From assembly GCF_028473665.1 (NCBI RefSeq), contig NZ_CP098774.1, positions 2,480,001-2,544,000 of the forward strand: DNA of 64,000 bases, written 5' to 3'. The DNA comes from Sphingomonas sp. QA11 (lineage in GTDB: Bacteria; Pseudomonadota; Alphaproteobacteria; Sphingomonadales; Sphingomonadaceae). Positions 52,473-61,717 of this stretch are shown here, piece by piece (position 1 is the first letter of the stretch; each line of letters opens with the position of its first letter). The notes below the pieces were generated by a model that saw only the letters and a program-made list of their open reading frames with translations, ran no database searches and was not told the origin of the DNA. Made by a program: the position numbers and the translations under genes.

Positions 52473-54413
52473 ATGAGCGGGAATGAAGGCGAGGCCGTAG
52501 CTCCCGGAGAGCCTGGAGGCGCCTGGCGCACCATCATGCTTGTCGTGATGGCGCTGCTGGGTGCGCTGGTGCTTGTCGCCCTGATGCTGACGTTGAACAA
52601 CGCCAACGCTCAGCGCGACCGGGCGCTCCGCCTCCAGACTCACAGCTTCGAGGTGATGATCCTGGCCCGGACGCTGTCGGGCACGATCTCCGGCTCCGAG
52701 GCATCGCTTGGCCGCTACGTCATCAGCGGCGACAAGCTGCTCGGACGGCGCTTCTACGACGAATGGCGTGTGGCCGGACAGCAGATCACCAAGCTCGACC
52801 GGGTGACCGACGACAATCCCGAACAGCAGAAACTGACCGACGATCTTCGCCGTGCCTATGAGGTACGCGGCAGGGAATTGTCGCTGATCGCGCTCAGCAC
52901 CAACTACCACAAGAATGACCAGGCACTCGCTCGCTACTATCAGGCACGCGAAGCCGCCTCGCTCGGCGAGATCAACCGCCTGCTCGACCAGATCATCGCT
53001 CATGAACGCTCCCTGCTCGATATGCGCAGCGGCGAAGCATTGAGATCGGTCGCGCAATCGACCGGCGTCGCGCGGGTGCTGGGTGCCTTCGGCATCCTCA
53101 TCGTACTGGGTGCGATCGTGCTTGGCTGGATGACGGTGCGCGCGCTGGGCGAACGCGCCGTGGCGAATGCGGAGGCGGAGGCCGAACGCCAGCGCGCCGA
53201 GGACCTGGAGGCCGCGGTCGCCAAGGCGACAGCCGAACTGCTCGAAAAGGAAGCGCGACTCCGCCAGGTCCAGAAGATGGAGGCAGTCGGCCAGCTTACC
53301 GGTGGTATCGCCCATGATTTCAACAATATGCTGGCCGTTGTGCTTGGCGGACTTGAACTGGCGCGGCGCAATGTCGGCGACGCCGAGCAAGCCAGGCGCC
53401 ATATCGACAATGCCACTGAAGGCGCCAATCGCGCGGCCGTGCTGACCCGTCGCCTGCTCGCTTTCTCCCGCGAAGAAGCGCTGAAGCTGGAGCCGATCGA
53501 GCCGGGCACGCTGGTGGCCGGCATGTCCGACCTGCTCGACCGGACCCTGGGCGACGCCATCACCGTTGTCGCACACGATGCCGGGTCGGGCTGGCAGATC
53601 CGTGCCGATCGCTACCAGCTCGAAAATGTTATCCTGAACCTGGCGGTCAATGCGCGCGACGCGATGGAAGGGCGCGGCCAACTGACGATTACGACTGAAT
53701 GTACCACGCTGACCGCGGGCGAGATCGGCACCTGTCCCAGCGGCGACTATGTCACGATCGCGGTGACCGATACCGGCTGCGGTATGACGCCCGAGGTCCT
53801 GGAGCGGGTGTTCGAACCGTTCTTCACGACCAAGCCGGTCGGCCAGGGCACCGGCCTGGGCCTGAGCCAGATCTTCGCCTTCGTTCGGCAGGCCGATGGC
53901 GAGATCGGTATCGTGTCCGAGCCGGGCCAGGGCACGACCGTAACGCTCTATCTGCCGCGCCATGTCGGCGGCGGCGCCAATGTAGCGCGGCAGGAAGAGC
54001 AACCGGTAGCCGGCATATCCGCTGCACTGGACATCCTGGTGGTGGAGGACGACCCCCGGGTGCTCACCTCGACCATGGCGGCGCTGGCCGAGTTGGGCCA
54101 TCGTCCCCTCGCCTGCGACAACCCTCTCCTCGCGCGCTCCCTGCTCGGTCGGATGGGCAGCATCGACCTGATCGTCTCCGACGTGCTGATGCCGCAACAG
54201 ACGGGACCGGAGATGATCGCCATGCTGTCGGATGGCTACGCCCATGTCGCGGTGCTGTACGTCACCGGCTATGCCGGCGATGCGAACGAGACGGCGTTCG
54301 GCGGGCATCAGGTGCTGCGCAAGCCGTTCACCATCGCCGCGCTCGAGCACGCCATCGCCGCCGCCATGGCCGCGCCGCGCGGCGCCGAACCAAACAGTAT
54401 CGCAGCAGAGTGA
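52473..54413 (+). CDS. Hybrid sensor histidine kinase with C-terminal receiver
   Basis: A 646-residue membrane protein. TM1 is about 20-42, the periplasmic part (about 43-200) resembles a CHASE3 sensor, and TM2 is about 208-230; a coiled coil follows. The dimerisation helix GGIAHDFNNML has the phosphorylated His281. The ATPase domain shows NAVNAR-like NLAVNARDAM, DTGCGM and GTGLGLSQ. The receiver has Asp570 in LIVSDVLMP. It lies between spt and lptF, so sensing of envelope lipid state is an attractive guess. Confidence 0.85.
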   Translation: MSGNEGEAVAPGEPGGAWRTIMLVVMALLGALVLVALMLTLNNANAQRDRALRLQTHSFEVMILARTLSGTISGSEASLGRYVISGDKLLGRRFYDEWRVAGQQITKLDRVTDDNPEQQKLTDDLRRAYEVRGRELSLIALSTNYHKNDQALARYYQAREAASLGEINRLLDQIIAHERSLLDMRSGEALRSVAQSTGVARVLGAFGILIVLGAIVLGWMTVRALGERAVANAEAEAERQRAEDLEAAVAKATAELLEKEARLRQVQKMEAVGQLTGGIAHDFNNMLAVVLGGLELARRNVGDAEQARRHIDNATEGANRAAVLTRRLLAFSREEALKLEPIEPGTLVAGMSDLLDRTLGDAITVVAHDAGSGWQIRADRYQLENVILNLAVNARDAMEGRGQLTITTECTTLTAGEIGTCPSGDYVTIAVTDTGCGMTPEVLERVFEPFFTTKPVGQGTGLGLSQIFAFVRQADGEIGIVSEPGQGTTVTLYLPRHVGGGANVARQEEQPVAGISAALDILVVEDDPRVLTSTMAALAELGHRPLACDNPLLARSLLGRMGSIDLIVSDVLMPQQTGPEMIAMLSDGYAHVAVLYVTGYAGDANETAFGGHQVLRKPFTIAALEHAIAAAMAAPRGAEPNSIAAE

Positions 54414-54506
54414 TTTGGTAGCTGACGCCGCCCCCCTCCCCCGATATAGCCGCTCGACCGGGCAGTCTCATCCTGCCCTTTCGCAAAGGCTGCCGCCGCT
54501 AGCTCC

Positions 54507-55718
54507 ATGAAATCCATCGACCGCTACATGGCCCGGCTGATCGCGGTGCCGCTGTTCTCGACCCTCATCATCTCCGCGATGCTGCTGGTGCTCGATCGCA
54601 TGCTGAAACTGTTCGATTTCGTCGCCACCGAAGGCGGCCCGGTCAACGTCGTCTGGAAGATGCTGGCCAACCTGCTGCCCGAATATCTCGGGCTCGGCAT
54701 TCCGATCGGCCTGATGCTGGGCATCCTGCTCGCTTTCCGCAAGCTCGCCACCACATCGGAACTCGATGTGCTTCGCGCGGTCGGGATGAGCTATACGCGG
54801 CTCCTTCGCGTACCATACATGTTCGCCATCGGGCTCGCCGCGGTAAACCTCGCCATTGTTGGCTTCGTTCAGCCCGACGCGCGGTATGCCTATGAGAAAT
54901 TGCGGTTCGAACTGCGCACCGGTGCCCTTGGGGCGTCGATCAAGGTGGGCGAGTTCACCCATTTCGGCGACAAGATGACCATCCGTATCGAACAGAGCCG
55001 CGAACAGGGCCGCAAGCTTTCGGGCATCTTCGTGCACATGGTCGACAAGAAGGGCGGCGATTACGCGGTCACGGCTGACCACGGCCAGTTCTTCGCGACG
55101 GATAATCCGGACGAGATCGTCTTCCGGCTGACCAACGGCACGCTGGTACGCAACGAACCTGGCGTCGCGCTTCCCCGCGTGCTGACCTTCAGCCTGCACG
55201 ACCTGCCGATCGCCCTGCCCAAATACGAGAATTTCCGCCAGCGCGAGGGCCGTTACGAACTGACCTTGCCTGAGCTTGCGCGGATCGGCGGCAACAGCAA
55301 TTCGTCCGAGGAACTGCGGGACACCAGCCGCGCCGCGTTCCATTTCCGCATCGTCGAGGTGGCGACGATGTTCCTGCTGCCCCTGCTCGCCCTGTCGCTG
55401 GGCGTGCCGCCCAAGCGATCGACCTCGGCGCTGGGCGTATTCCTCTCGATCGTGATGATCGTGACCTATCACAAGGTGAACGAATATGCCCGGGACATCG
55501 GCGGCATGGGCAAGGTCGATCCGTTGATCGCCCTGTGGAGTCCTTTCATCGTCTTCTCCGTGCTGATTTTCTGGATGTACTACACGATCGCCTATGTGCC
55601 CGGCGGCCAGCCGATCGGCACACTCGAACGGTTCTTCTCCAAGGGCGCAAAGATGGTCGGCCGCTGGTTGCCCGGCGCGCGTCCGAAACAGGATGAGGCC
55701 GAGGAGGCCACGGCATGA
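54507..55718 (+). CDS. lptF: LptF-type permease of the Lpt ABC exporter
   Basis: A 403-residue YjgP/YjgQ protein with three N-terminal TM helices (about 12-120), a periplasmic beta-jellyroll (about 135-265) and three C-terminal helices. The opening DRYMARLIAVPLFSTLIISA and TTSELDVLRAVGMS are typical of LptF. LptFG with LptB pull lipopolysaccharide out of the inner membrane. It overlaps lptG by ATGA. Sphingomonads are known to use glycosphingolipids instead of LPS, so the cargo here may be sphingolipid. Confidence 0.85.
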   Translation: MKSIDRYMARLIAVPLFSTLIISAMLLVLDRMLKLFDFVATEGGPVNVVWKMLANLLPEYLGLGIPIGLMLGILLAFRKLATTSELDVLRAVGMSYTRLLRVPYMFAIGLAAVNLAIVGFVQPDARYAYEKLRFELRTGALGASIKVGEFTHFGDKMTIRIEQSREQGRKLSGIFVHMVDKKGGDYAVTADHGQFFATDNPDEIVFRLTNGTLVRNEPGVALPRVLTFSLHDLPIALPKYENFRQREGRYELTLPELARIGGNSNSSEELRDTSRAAFHFRIVEVATMFLLPLLALSLGVPPKRSTSALGVFLSIVMIVTYHKVNEYARDIGGMGKVDPLIALWSPFIVFSVLIFWMYYTIAYVPGGQPIGTLERFFSKGAKMVGRWLPGARPKQDEAEEATA

Positions 55719-56812
55719 TCGCGCTGCAGCTTTTCCCTTCGCGTACCGTGTCGCTGTACATGGGCCGGATGTTCCTGGTGCGGACCTTCGCGATCCTCGC
55801 GGCGCTGGTGCTGGTGCTCCAGGCGCTCGATCTGCTCAGCGAATCCGGTCGGATCCTTGCCTATGCGGGCAATGGCGACGCTGAAATCTGGCGCTATGTC
55901 GGGCTGCGCACACCGGAGATCATCGCACGCTTCCTGCCCTTCTCCGTGCTGCTCGGCACGATCATCACCTTGACGACGATGAACCAGAACAGCGAGATCG
56001 TCGCGCTGAAGGCATCCGGTCTCTCCGCCCATCAGGTGCTGGCGCCGCTCATCGTCGCCAGCCTGGGCGTCGCGGTCATCTCCTTCACCTTCAACGATCG
56101 AATCGTGGCGCGCGCGACCGCAACGCTGGATCAGTGGCAAAAGGCGGAATATGCCCCGGTGCCGATCGATCGCGGGGATCGGTCGAACGTATGGGTGCGC
56201 GATGGCGACGATCTGATCGAGGTCGGCCAGATCAAGGGTCGTGGCGACGCCGCAATCCTCCGCAACATCACGCTGTACGATCGCGAAGGCGGAAACCTGA
56301 TCGGCGTCGTCAGCGCACCGAACGGCAAGCGGGATGGCGATGGCTGGCGGATCGGGCCCGCCAGCCGCTTCGACGTGAAGACCGGCAAGACGGCCCCGCT
56401 CGGCGCGGTCGCGGTCGCCAGGGGCGTACGCCCCGACCAGTTCACCCTTGCCACCGTCGACCCCGACGGCCTTTCGTTCGGCGCGCTTCAATCGGCGATC
56501 TCGGACCTATCCGATGCTGGCCGCCCGACCAAGGCGCTCGAGGGGTCCTTGTGGCACAAATTGTCGGGACCGCTGTCTTCGGTACTGATGCCGCTGCTGG
56601 GCGCGGTGGCGGCCTTCGGTCTGGCCCGATCGGGCCGTCTGTTCATTCGCGCGGTGATCGGCATGGCGCTTGGCTTCGCCTATTTCGTGGCCGACAATTT
56701 CGCGCTGGCGATGGGTAATCTGGGCGCCTACCCGCCCTTCCTCGCCGCCTGGGCGCCGTTCCTGCTGTTCTTCCTGATCGGCGAAGCAGTCCTGGTCCGC
56801 ACCGAGGAATGA
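55715..56812 (+). CDS. lptG: LptG-type permease of the Lpt ABC exporter
   Basis: A 365-residue partner of LptF with the same 3 TM - jellyroll - 3 TM layout. NQNSEIVALKASGLSAHQVL is the coupling-helix region, and PLSSVLMPLLGAVAAFGLARSGR starts the last TM group. It begins at the ATGA overlap with lptF. Confidence 0.85.
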   Translation: MIALQLFPSRTVSLYMGRMFLVRTFAILAALVLVLQALDLLSESGRILAYAGNGDAEIWRYVGLRTPEIIARFLPFSVLLGTIITLTTMNQNSEIVALKASGLSAHQVLAPLIVASLGVAVISFTFNDRIVARATATLDQWQKAEYAPVPIDRGDRSNVWVRDGDDLIEVGQIKGRGDAAILRNITLYDREGGNLIGVVSAPNGKRDGDGWRIGPASRFDVKTGKTAPLGAVAVARGVRPDQFTLATVDPDGLSFGALQSAISDLSDAGRPTKALEGSLWHKLSGPLSSVLMPLLGAVAAFGLARSGRLFIRAVIGMALGFAYFVADNFALAMGNLGAYPPFLAAWAPFLLFFLIGEAVLVRTEE

Positions 56813-56816
56813 TCGA

Positions 56817-57923
56817 TCACGCGGCGCGGCGGCCCATCGTGCTGCGCACCAGGCGATCGACCAGGCCCGGCAGACCCGGATAGCTCGCCTTGTGATAGGG
56901 CGACTGCTCGTCCACCGCAGCGGACAGGCGGCGATGCGCCTCCGCCAGGGCATGATAGGGCACGCCCGGCAGCAGGTGGTGCAGGGCGTGATAGCGCAGG
57001 CCGACCGGCGCCCACAGCACTGGCAACAGGGCCGGCGGCGGCACATTGACGCTGTCGAGATACTGCGCGGTGACGGTCATCGGCTCGCCTTCATTCTCCC
57101 ACAGATGCGCGACCAGCGTCCGCACCTGGTTGAGGATGGCGACCCCGGACGTGATCACCAGGAAGATCAGCAGGGCACGCAGCGGAATAACGCCCGTCGC
57201 GGTCAGCGTCAGCAGCGCGATCGCCCATAGGCTGGTCGCGGCTTCCATCCGGCGCCAGTGCGTCTTGAACGCTCCCTCCGGCGGACGACGGCGGAAGGAC
57301 GGGTTGATCGACAGGCTCGAATAACGCTCGTCGAGCACCCTGCGCATCCCGGGGAACAGCAAGGACAAGGGTGCCAGCACCGCGAAGCGCAGCAGCAGCG
57401 CAACCGGCGCGAGCAGCGAGGTGACGACGAACAGCGGCAGCGTCCAGGGCTTCATCAGCGCGAGCGGCAGATATTCGGGGTCCTCCACCGTGCCATAGCG
57501 CGTGCGTGCGTGGTGGAGATTGTGCACGCCCTCATACATGAAGGACGGCACCATCATCGGAATGCCGGCGATCAGGTTCCAGCCGAGACGGAAGCCGGGC
57601 AGCGCCGAATGCTTGATATGGGTGATCTCGTGGATGAAGCTGTCGGCACGGTACAGCGCAAGGATCGCCACGACGCCCGCCACAAGCGCCCAGCCGGTCG
57701 AGGGGGCGAGAATCGCCCCCGCCAGCGCCGCATAGCCGACCACAGCCGAAAGAATCAGATCGATCCAGTAGATGATGGGCTTTGGCGCATTCAGGTCGCG
57801 CGTCAGCTCCGCGGCGGTGCGCAGCATCGCCTTGTCATCGGCGATACGCTCCCGCGCGGTCCGCAGGACGGTGCTCGGGGTCGACGCGGTCTCGCGCCGA
57901 TCGAAGGCAAGCGATGTGTTCAT
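56817..57923 (-). CDS. Membrane fatty-acid desaturase / hydroxylase
   Basis: A 368-residue di-iron membrane enzyme. The three His boxes are HEITHIKH (98-105), HNLHH (134-138) and HALHH (about 318-322), with hydrophobic segments between. The ATG at 57923 is preferred to a frame start 45 bases upstream. It converges on lptG (stop-to-stop four bases) and precedes, divergently, the ceramide-synthase gene. A role in introducing a double bond or hydroxyl into the sphingoid or acyl chain is possible, but ordinary phospholipid desaturation cannot be excluded. Confidence 0.8.
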   Translation of the reverse strand: MNTSLAFDRRETASTPSTVLRTARERIADDKAMLRTAAELTRDLNAPKPIIYWIDLILSAVVGYAALAGAILAPSTGWALVAGVVAILALYRADSFIHEITHIKHSALPGFRLGWNLIAGIPMMVPSFMYEGVHNLHHARTRYGTVEDPEYLPLALMKPWTLPLFVVTSLLAPVALLLRFAVLAPLSLLFPGMRRVLDERYSSLSINPSFRRRPPEGAFKTHWRRMEAATSLWAIALLTLTATGVIPLRALLIFLVITSGVAILNQVRTLVAHLWENEGEPMTVTAQYLDSVNVPPPALLPVLWAPVGLRYHALHHLLPGVPYHALAEAHRRLSAAVDEQSPYHKASYPGLPGLVDRLVRSTMGRRAA

Positions 57924-58077
57924 GGTTCCCGGCATTGCCGAAAGATAGTGGCTATATGGTGGCAGCAACAGGGTATGCCGTTAGCCTAGATGGCCCCGCG
58001 ACGCTTGACAGGAGTGCGCTTGACAGGTTGGTCAGCAGGCGGGAGTGCGCATCACCCTACCAGAGAGGCTCGTCGTC

Positions 58078-59238
58078 TTGGATACCACGCACTCGCTTTC
58101 GATCCGACCGATCAGCAGCAAGGCCGATCGCAAGAAATTCGTCGACCTGCCCTTCCGGCTCTACAAGGACGATCCCAACTGGGTACCGCCGTTGAAGAGC
58201 GAGGCGCTCGGCCTGATCACACCGGAAAAGAATGGCTGGTTCAGCCATGCCGAGGCGCAGTTGTTCCTGGCGGAGCGCGGCGGGCGCGTCGTCGGTCGCA
58301 TCTCGGCCCATATCGACACGCTCGCGCTGACCATGCCGGCCGAACAGGGCTTCGGGCCAGGCTGCGGCCAGTTCGGCCTGTTCGATGCGGAGGATGCCAA
58401 TACCGCCCAGGCACTGATCAACGCGGCCGAAGGCTGGCTGCGCAACAAGGGCATGGCCAAGGTGCTCGGGCCGATCAGCATGTCGATCTGGGAAGAGCCG
58501 GGCCTGCTGATCCAGGGCTATGATCATGCACCGACGATCATGATGGGCCATGCCAAACCTGAATATCGCGGCTGGATCGAGGGCGCTGGCTATACCCATG
58601 CCAAGACGCTCTACACCTATGACCTCGATATCACGCAGGAATTCCCGCCGATCGTGAAGCGGATCATCCAGTCGGGCGAGAAGAACCCCCGCATCCGTAT
58701 ACGCGAAGTCGACAAGACGAAGTTCGACGAGGAAGCAGCGGTCATCCTCGCCATCCTGAACGATGCCTGGTCGGACAATTGGGGCTTCGTCCCCCTCACC
58801 CCGCCGGAAATCGCCGACGTCGGCGTGAAGCTGAAGCCGATCGTGTTCAACGACCTGATCCGCATCGCCGAACTCGACGGCCGGCCGGTCGCCTTCATGA
58901 TCACGCTTCCCGACCTGAATGAGGCGATCAAGCCGCTCAACGGCAATCTCCTCCCGTTCGGCTGGGCCAAACTGCTGTTGTGGCTGCGCAAGCCCAAGGT
59001 ACGCACCATGCGCGTGCCGTTGATGGGGGTGCTGAAGGAACTGCAATCATCGCGCATGGCAAGCCAACTCGCCTTCATGATGATCGAATATATCCGCAAG
59101 GCGGCGGTGGCCAATTACGGGTCGGCTCGCGGCGAGATCGGCTGGGTGCTCGACGACAATCAGGGCATGAACGCCATCGCCGAGACGATCCAGAGCAAGA
59201 TCAACAAGACTTACGAGATCTACCAGAAGGCGCTGTGA
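58078..59238 (+). CDS. bcerS: Bacterial ceramide synthase (GNAT-fold acyltransferase, bCerS-type)
   Basis: About 386 residues. I start at TTG 58078, with GAGAGG upstream; a GTG at 58045 is the alternative. FVDLPFRLYKDDPNWVPPLK near the start, then GRISAHIDTLA, GPISMSIWEEPGLLIQGYDH and WIEGAGYTHAKTLYTYDLD are characteristic of the family whose Caulobacter member N-acylates the sphingoid base. The fold is GNAT-like. It lies 5.7 kb from spt, separated by the kinase, lptFG and desaturase genes, and completes the set cerR-acp-spt-bcerS. Confidence 0.8.
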   Translation: MDTTHSLSIRPISSKADRKKFVDLPFRLYKDDPNWVPPLKSEALGLITPEKNGWFSHAEAQLFLAERGGRVVGRISAHIDTLALTMPAEQGFGPGCGQFGLFDAEDANTAQALINAAEGWLRNKGMAKVLGPISMSIWEEPGLLIQGYDHAPTIMMGHAKPEYRGWIEGAGYTHAKTLYTYDLDITQEFPPIVKRIIQSGEKNPRIRIREVDKTKFDEEAAVILAILNDAWSDNWGFVPLTPPEIADVGVKLKPIVFNDLIRIAELDGRPVAFMITLPDLNEAIKPLNGNLLPFGWAKLLLWLRKPKVRTMRVPLMGVLKELQSSRMASQLAFMMIEYIRKAAVANYGSARGEIGWVLDDNQGMNAIAETIQSKINKTYEIYQKAL

Positions 59239-59250
59239 TCCCGGGGGCTC

Positions 59251-59276
59251 GCGGCGGCTCACCCAGGAGCCGCCGC
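59251..59276. terminator. Bidirectional hairpin between bcerS and the small secreted gene
   Basis: GCGGCGGCTC (59251-59260), six-base loop, GAGCCGCCGC (59267-59276). It lies 12 bases after the bcerS stop. Confidence 0.7.
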
Positions 59277-59286
59277 GCAAGGTCCC

Positions 59287-59520
59287 TCACTTGGCGGTCG
59301 GGTCGAAGCCAAGCGCCAGCCATTCAGTCCGCGTGCGGCAGATCTTCTTGGGCACGCGCGAACCGGTAGCGGCCTCGACCACGCAGAATTTCTTCTTCGA
59401 CGCAGCCGCATCGGCGGACGCATTCGTGGTGGTGTCGGGCCGTCCGTCAGCAGCCTGGGCCATGACGGGGATGGTCACCAGCGCCACAAGGCCAGCAGCA
59501 GCAAGGATCTTGAAGGTCAT
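59287..59520 (-). CDS. Small secreted protein of unknown function
   Basis: A 77-residue protein with signal peptide (MTFKILAAAGLVALVTIPVM, cleavage near AQAAD), leaving about 54 residues. Two cysteines are present (KKFCVVE and KKICRTR), with the conserved ending ICRTRTEWLALGFDP. A short protein with this ending is frequent in sphingomonads; no function is known to me. Confidence 0.75.
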   Translation of the reverse strand: MTFKILAAAGLVALVTIPVMAQAADGRPDTTTNASADAAASKKKFCVVEAATGSRVPKKICRTRTEWLALGFDPTAK

Positions 59521-59706
59521 GATGGGGTCTCTCCGGTTATGCGGATCAACACCGATTGCTCCGCATCTGTGTTACTGCATTAGTCATGCCAAACAGTAGA
59601 ATCCTTTGATTTCAACTGCTTTGCGGAAGCTGCGAGTGTCCCGCCGTCGCTAGGTTGACCGATATCGGGTAGTTCACGCCGATTGTTGGGAAATGTCACC
59701 GCGCTT

Positions 59707-60495
59707 TCAGAAGCGGTGTGAAACCCCGGCGTACAGTTCGGCATCGGGCGCATCGCGATTGAGGCCGACCGCCGTGCCGATATCCAGTTGCCAGTCGCCG
59801 CGACGCATCCAGGCGACCGATACGGACGCAAGCGACTGTGTGGTACGGCCTGACGGGTCCTCGTCCCGAAGTTCCTGAAACTCGATCGTGCCGTTGACCG
59901 TGTCGCTGATCCCCACGCCAAGGCCGACCGTCCCGCTGACCGCGAAGTGGCGCCCCACGCCATCCTGATTCACGGCGGCATCGGCCTCGGGCGTGAATTG
60001 CAGGCTCAGCTTGCGTCCGAGATCGACGCTGAGCGGCACCATTACCCCGGCGCCCCAATCACCCGCACCGATCGGCGCGCGTCCCACCGGAATTGTGACG
60101 AAGGGTTCAACGGCCACCGAGAAACCGCTGCCGTCAGGGTGATGGAGATTGGCCTTTAAACCCAGCAGCGCGTCCCCCGCCCGATCGGCGCTCTCGACGC
60201 CGCCGGAACTCTTGTCGCGGGTCCGGCTGTGGCCGAACGAGGTCAAGCCGACCTCGGCCTCGATCGAATCGGTCAGGCCGACCCGCACCAATATATCCCC
60301 GATCAGGATCGTATCGGTGCGTGACTCTGCCGTATCCGCGCGTGTCCAGTCGGCCAGTCCGACTTCGACCGAGACATGCCCCGGGGCGATCGTACAGGGA
60401 GGCGTGTCAAGTCCGGGACGCGCCGGGCAATAATCACGATCCTCGGCATAGGCAGCACCCGGAAGCAACAGAAGCGCCGCTGCCAGCCGCTTCAT
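59707..60495 (-). CDS. Outer-membrane beta-barrel protein (MetA-pathway/transporter family PF13557-like)
   Basis: A 262-residue protein with signal peptide (MKRLAAALLLLPGAAYA), followed by CTIAPGHVSVEVGLADW and alternating beta-strands, ending in LYAGVSHRF, an outer-membrane-type aromatic terminus. The family is annotated as a putative phenol-degradation meta-pathway porin, with little evidence. Confidence 0.75.
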   Translation of the reverse strand: MKRLAAALLLLPGAAYAEDRDYCPARPGLDTPPCTIAPGHVSVEVGLADWTRADTAESRTDTILIGDILVRVGLTDSIEAEVGLTSFGHSRTRDKSSGGVESADRAGDALLGLKANLHHPDGSGFSVAVEPFVTIPVGRAPIGAGDWGAGVMVPLSVDLGRKLSLQFTPEADAAVNQDGVGRHFAVSGTVGLGVGISDTVNGTIEFQELRDEDPSGRTTQSLASVSVAWMRRGDWQLDIGTAVGLNRDAPDAELYAGVSHRF

Positions 60496-60542
60496 GCGGG
60501 CCCTGTCCCGAGACCGACCTCAAGAGGGCCGGAAGCCATTTG

Positions 60543-61313
60543 CTACCGCAACCGCACCCAGGTGGGGGCATGGTCGCTCGCCTTTTCCCGGCCGCGATAT
60601 TCCTTGTCGACGCCGGCATCGGCCAGCCGGTCGGCCGCCATCGGGCTCAGCAGCAGGTGATCGATCCGGAAGCCCGCGTCGCGCTGCCAGGCGCCGGCCT
60701 GATAGTCCCAGAAGGTCCACACCCCACCCTTGGGGTGGCGGGTGCGCAATGCGTCGGTCCAGCCCTGCGCGACCAACCCGCGATAGCCCGACCGGCTCTC
60801 CGGCTGCATCAGCGCATCATCAGCCATCGCGCGGACGGAGAAGGTGTCGTCGTCATTCGGAATGACGTTGTAGTCGCCGGCTAGCACTACCGGCTTCTCC
60901 TCGGCGAGCAGCGCGCGCGCGCGATCGGACAGCCGTTCGATCCATTTGAGCTTATAGTCGAATTTCGGGCCCGGCTGGGGATTGCCGTTGGGCAGATAGA
61001 TCGACGCGATCACCACCCCGTCGACCTCGGCCTCAAGGTATCGGCTATGCTCGTCATCCGGATCGCCGGCAAGCCCGCGCTGCCGCTCGACCGGGTCGGC
61101 GCCCCTGGCAAGAACCGCGACACCGTTGAAGCCCTTCTGCCCGTGCCACACCGTGCCATAGCCGGCCGCGCGGATGTCAGCCTCGGGGAAAGTCTCGTCG
61201 CTAGATTTCAGCTCCTGCAGGCACACCACGTCGGGCGCCTGCTCGGCGAGATACTCAAGCAGGCGCGGCAGGCGCGCCTTGATGCCGTTGACGTTGTAAG
61301 TGACGATTCTCAC
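60543..61313 (-). CDS. xth: Exodeoxyribonuclease III
   Basis: A 256-residue AP endonuclease/3' exonuclease. TYNVNGIKARLPRLLEYL, VCLQELKSSDETFP, VVLAGDYNVIPND and the final RIDHLLLSP ... SDHAPTW are the catalytic set. It starts four bases after erpA ends. Confidence 0.95.
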   Translation of the reverse strand: MRIVTYNVNGIKARLPRLLEYLAEQAPDVVCLQELKSSDETFPEADIRAAGYGTVWHGQKGFNGVAVLARGADPVERQRGLAGDPDDEHSRYLEAEVDGVVIASIYLPNGNPQPGPKFDYKLKWIERLSDRARALLAEEKPVVLAGDYNVIPNDDDTFSVRAMADDALMQPESRSGYRGLVAQGWTDALRTRHPKGGVWTFWDYQAGAWQRDAGFRIDHLLLSPMAADRLADAGVDKEYRGREKASDHAPTWVRLR

Positions 61314-61318
61314 AAGGT

Positions 61319-61660
61319 TCAGACCGAGAAACTGGAGCCGCAGCCGCAGCCAGACGCGGCGTTGGGGTTCGTCACCTTGAACGCGGCACCACCCAGATCC
61401 TCGACATAATCGACCGCTGAACCGCGCACCAGATCGAGGCTGATCGAATCGACGACCAGCTTCACGCCGTGATTCTCGGCGACCGCGTCATCGTCCTCGA
61501 CCGAGTCGGCAAAGCCGAACTTGTACTGGAACCCGGAGCATCCCCCGCCATCGACGGAAAGACGAAGGATCGCGGGCTTGCCCTGCTTTTCCGCTATCGT
61601 CGCGACGCGGGCGGCGGCTGAATCGGTGAGCGCGATCTCGGGAGCTGTTACGGTGGCCAT
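61319..61660 (-). CDS. erpA: Iron-sulfur cluster insertion protein ErpA (HesB/IscA family)
   Basis: A 113-residue A-type carrier with the three cysteines Cys41 (GGGCSGF), Cys105 and Cys107 (SGCGCGSSF). The ATG at 61660 (MATVTAPEI) gives the usual length. Confidence 0.9.
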   Translation of the reverse strand: MATVTAPEIALTDSAAARVATIAEKQGKPAILRLSVDGGGCSGFQYKFGFADSVEDDDAVAENHGVKLVVDSISLDLVRGSAVDYVEDLGGAAFKVTNPNAASGCGCGSSFSV

Positions 61661-61717
61661 GACTGGCAGATAGGCGTTCCCGGGATCATCGGCAACCGAT
61701 GCCCGGGCTTTCACGGA

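Noticed and set aside
52044..54350. Minus-strand open frame (768 codons) opposite spt and the hybrid kinase
   Set aside because: It crosses two real genes on the other strand and shows no domain.
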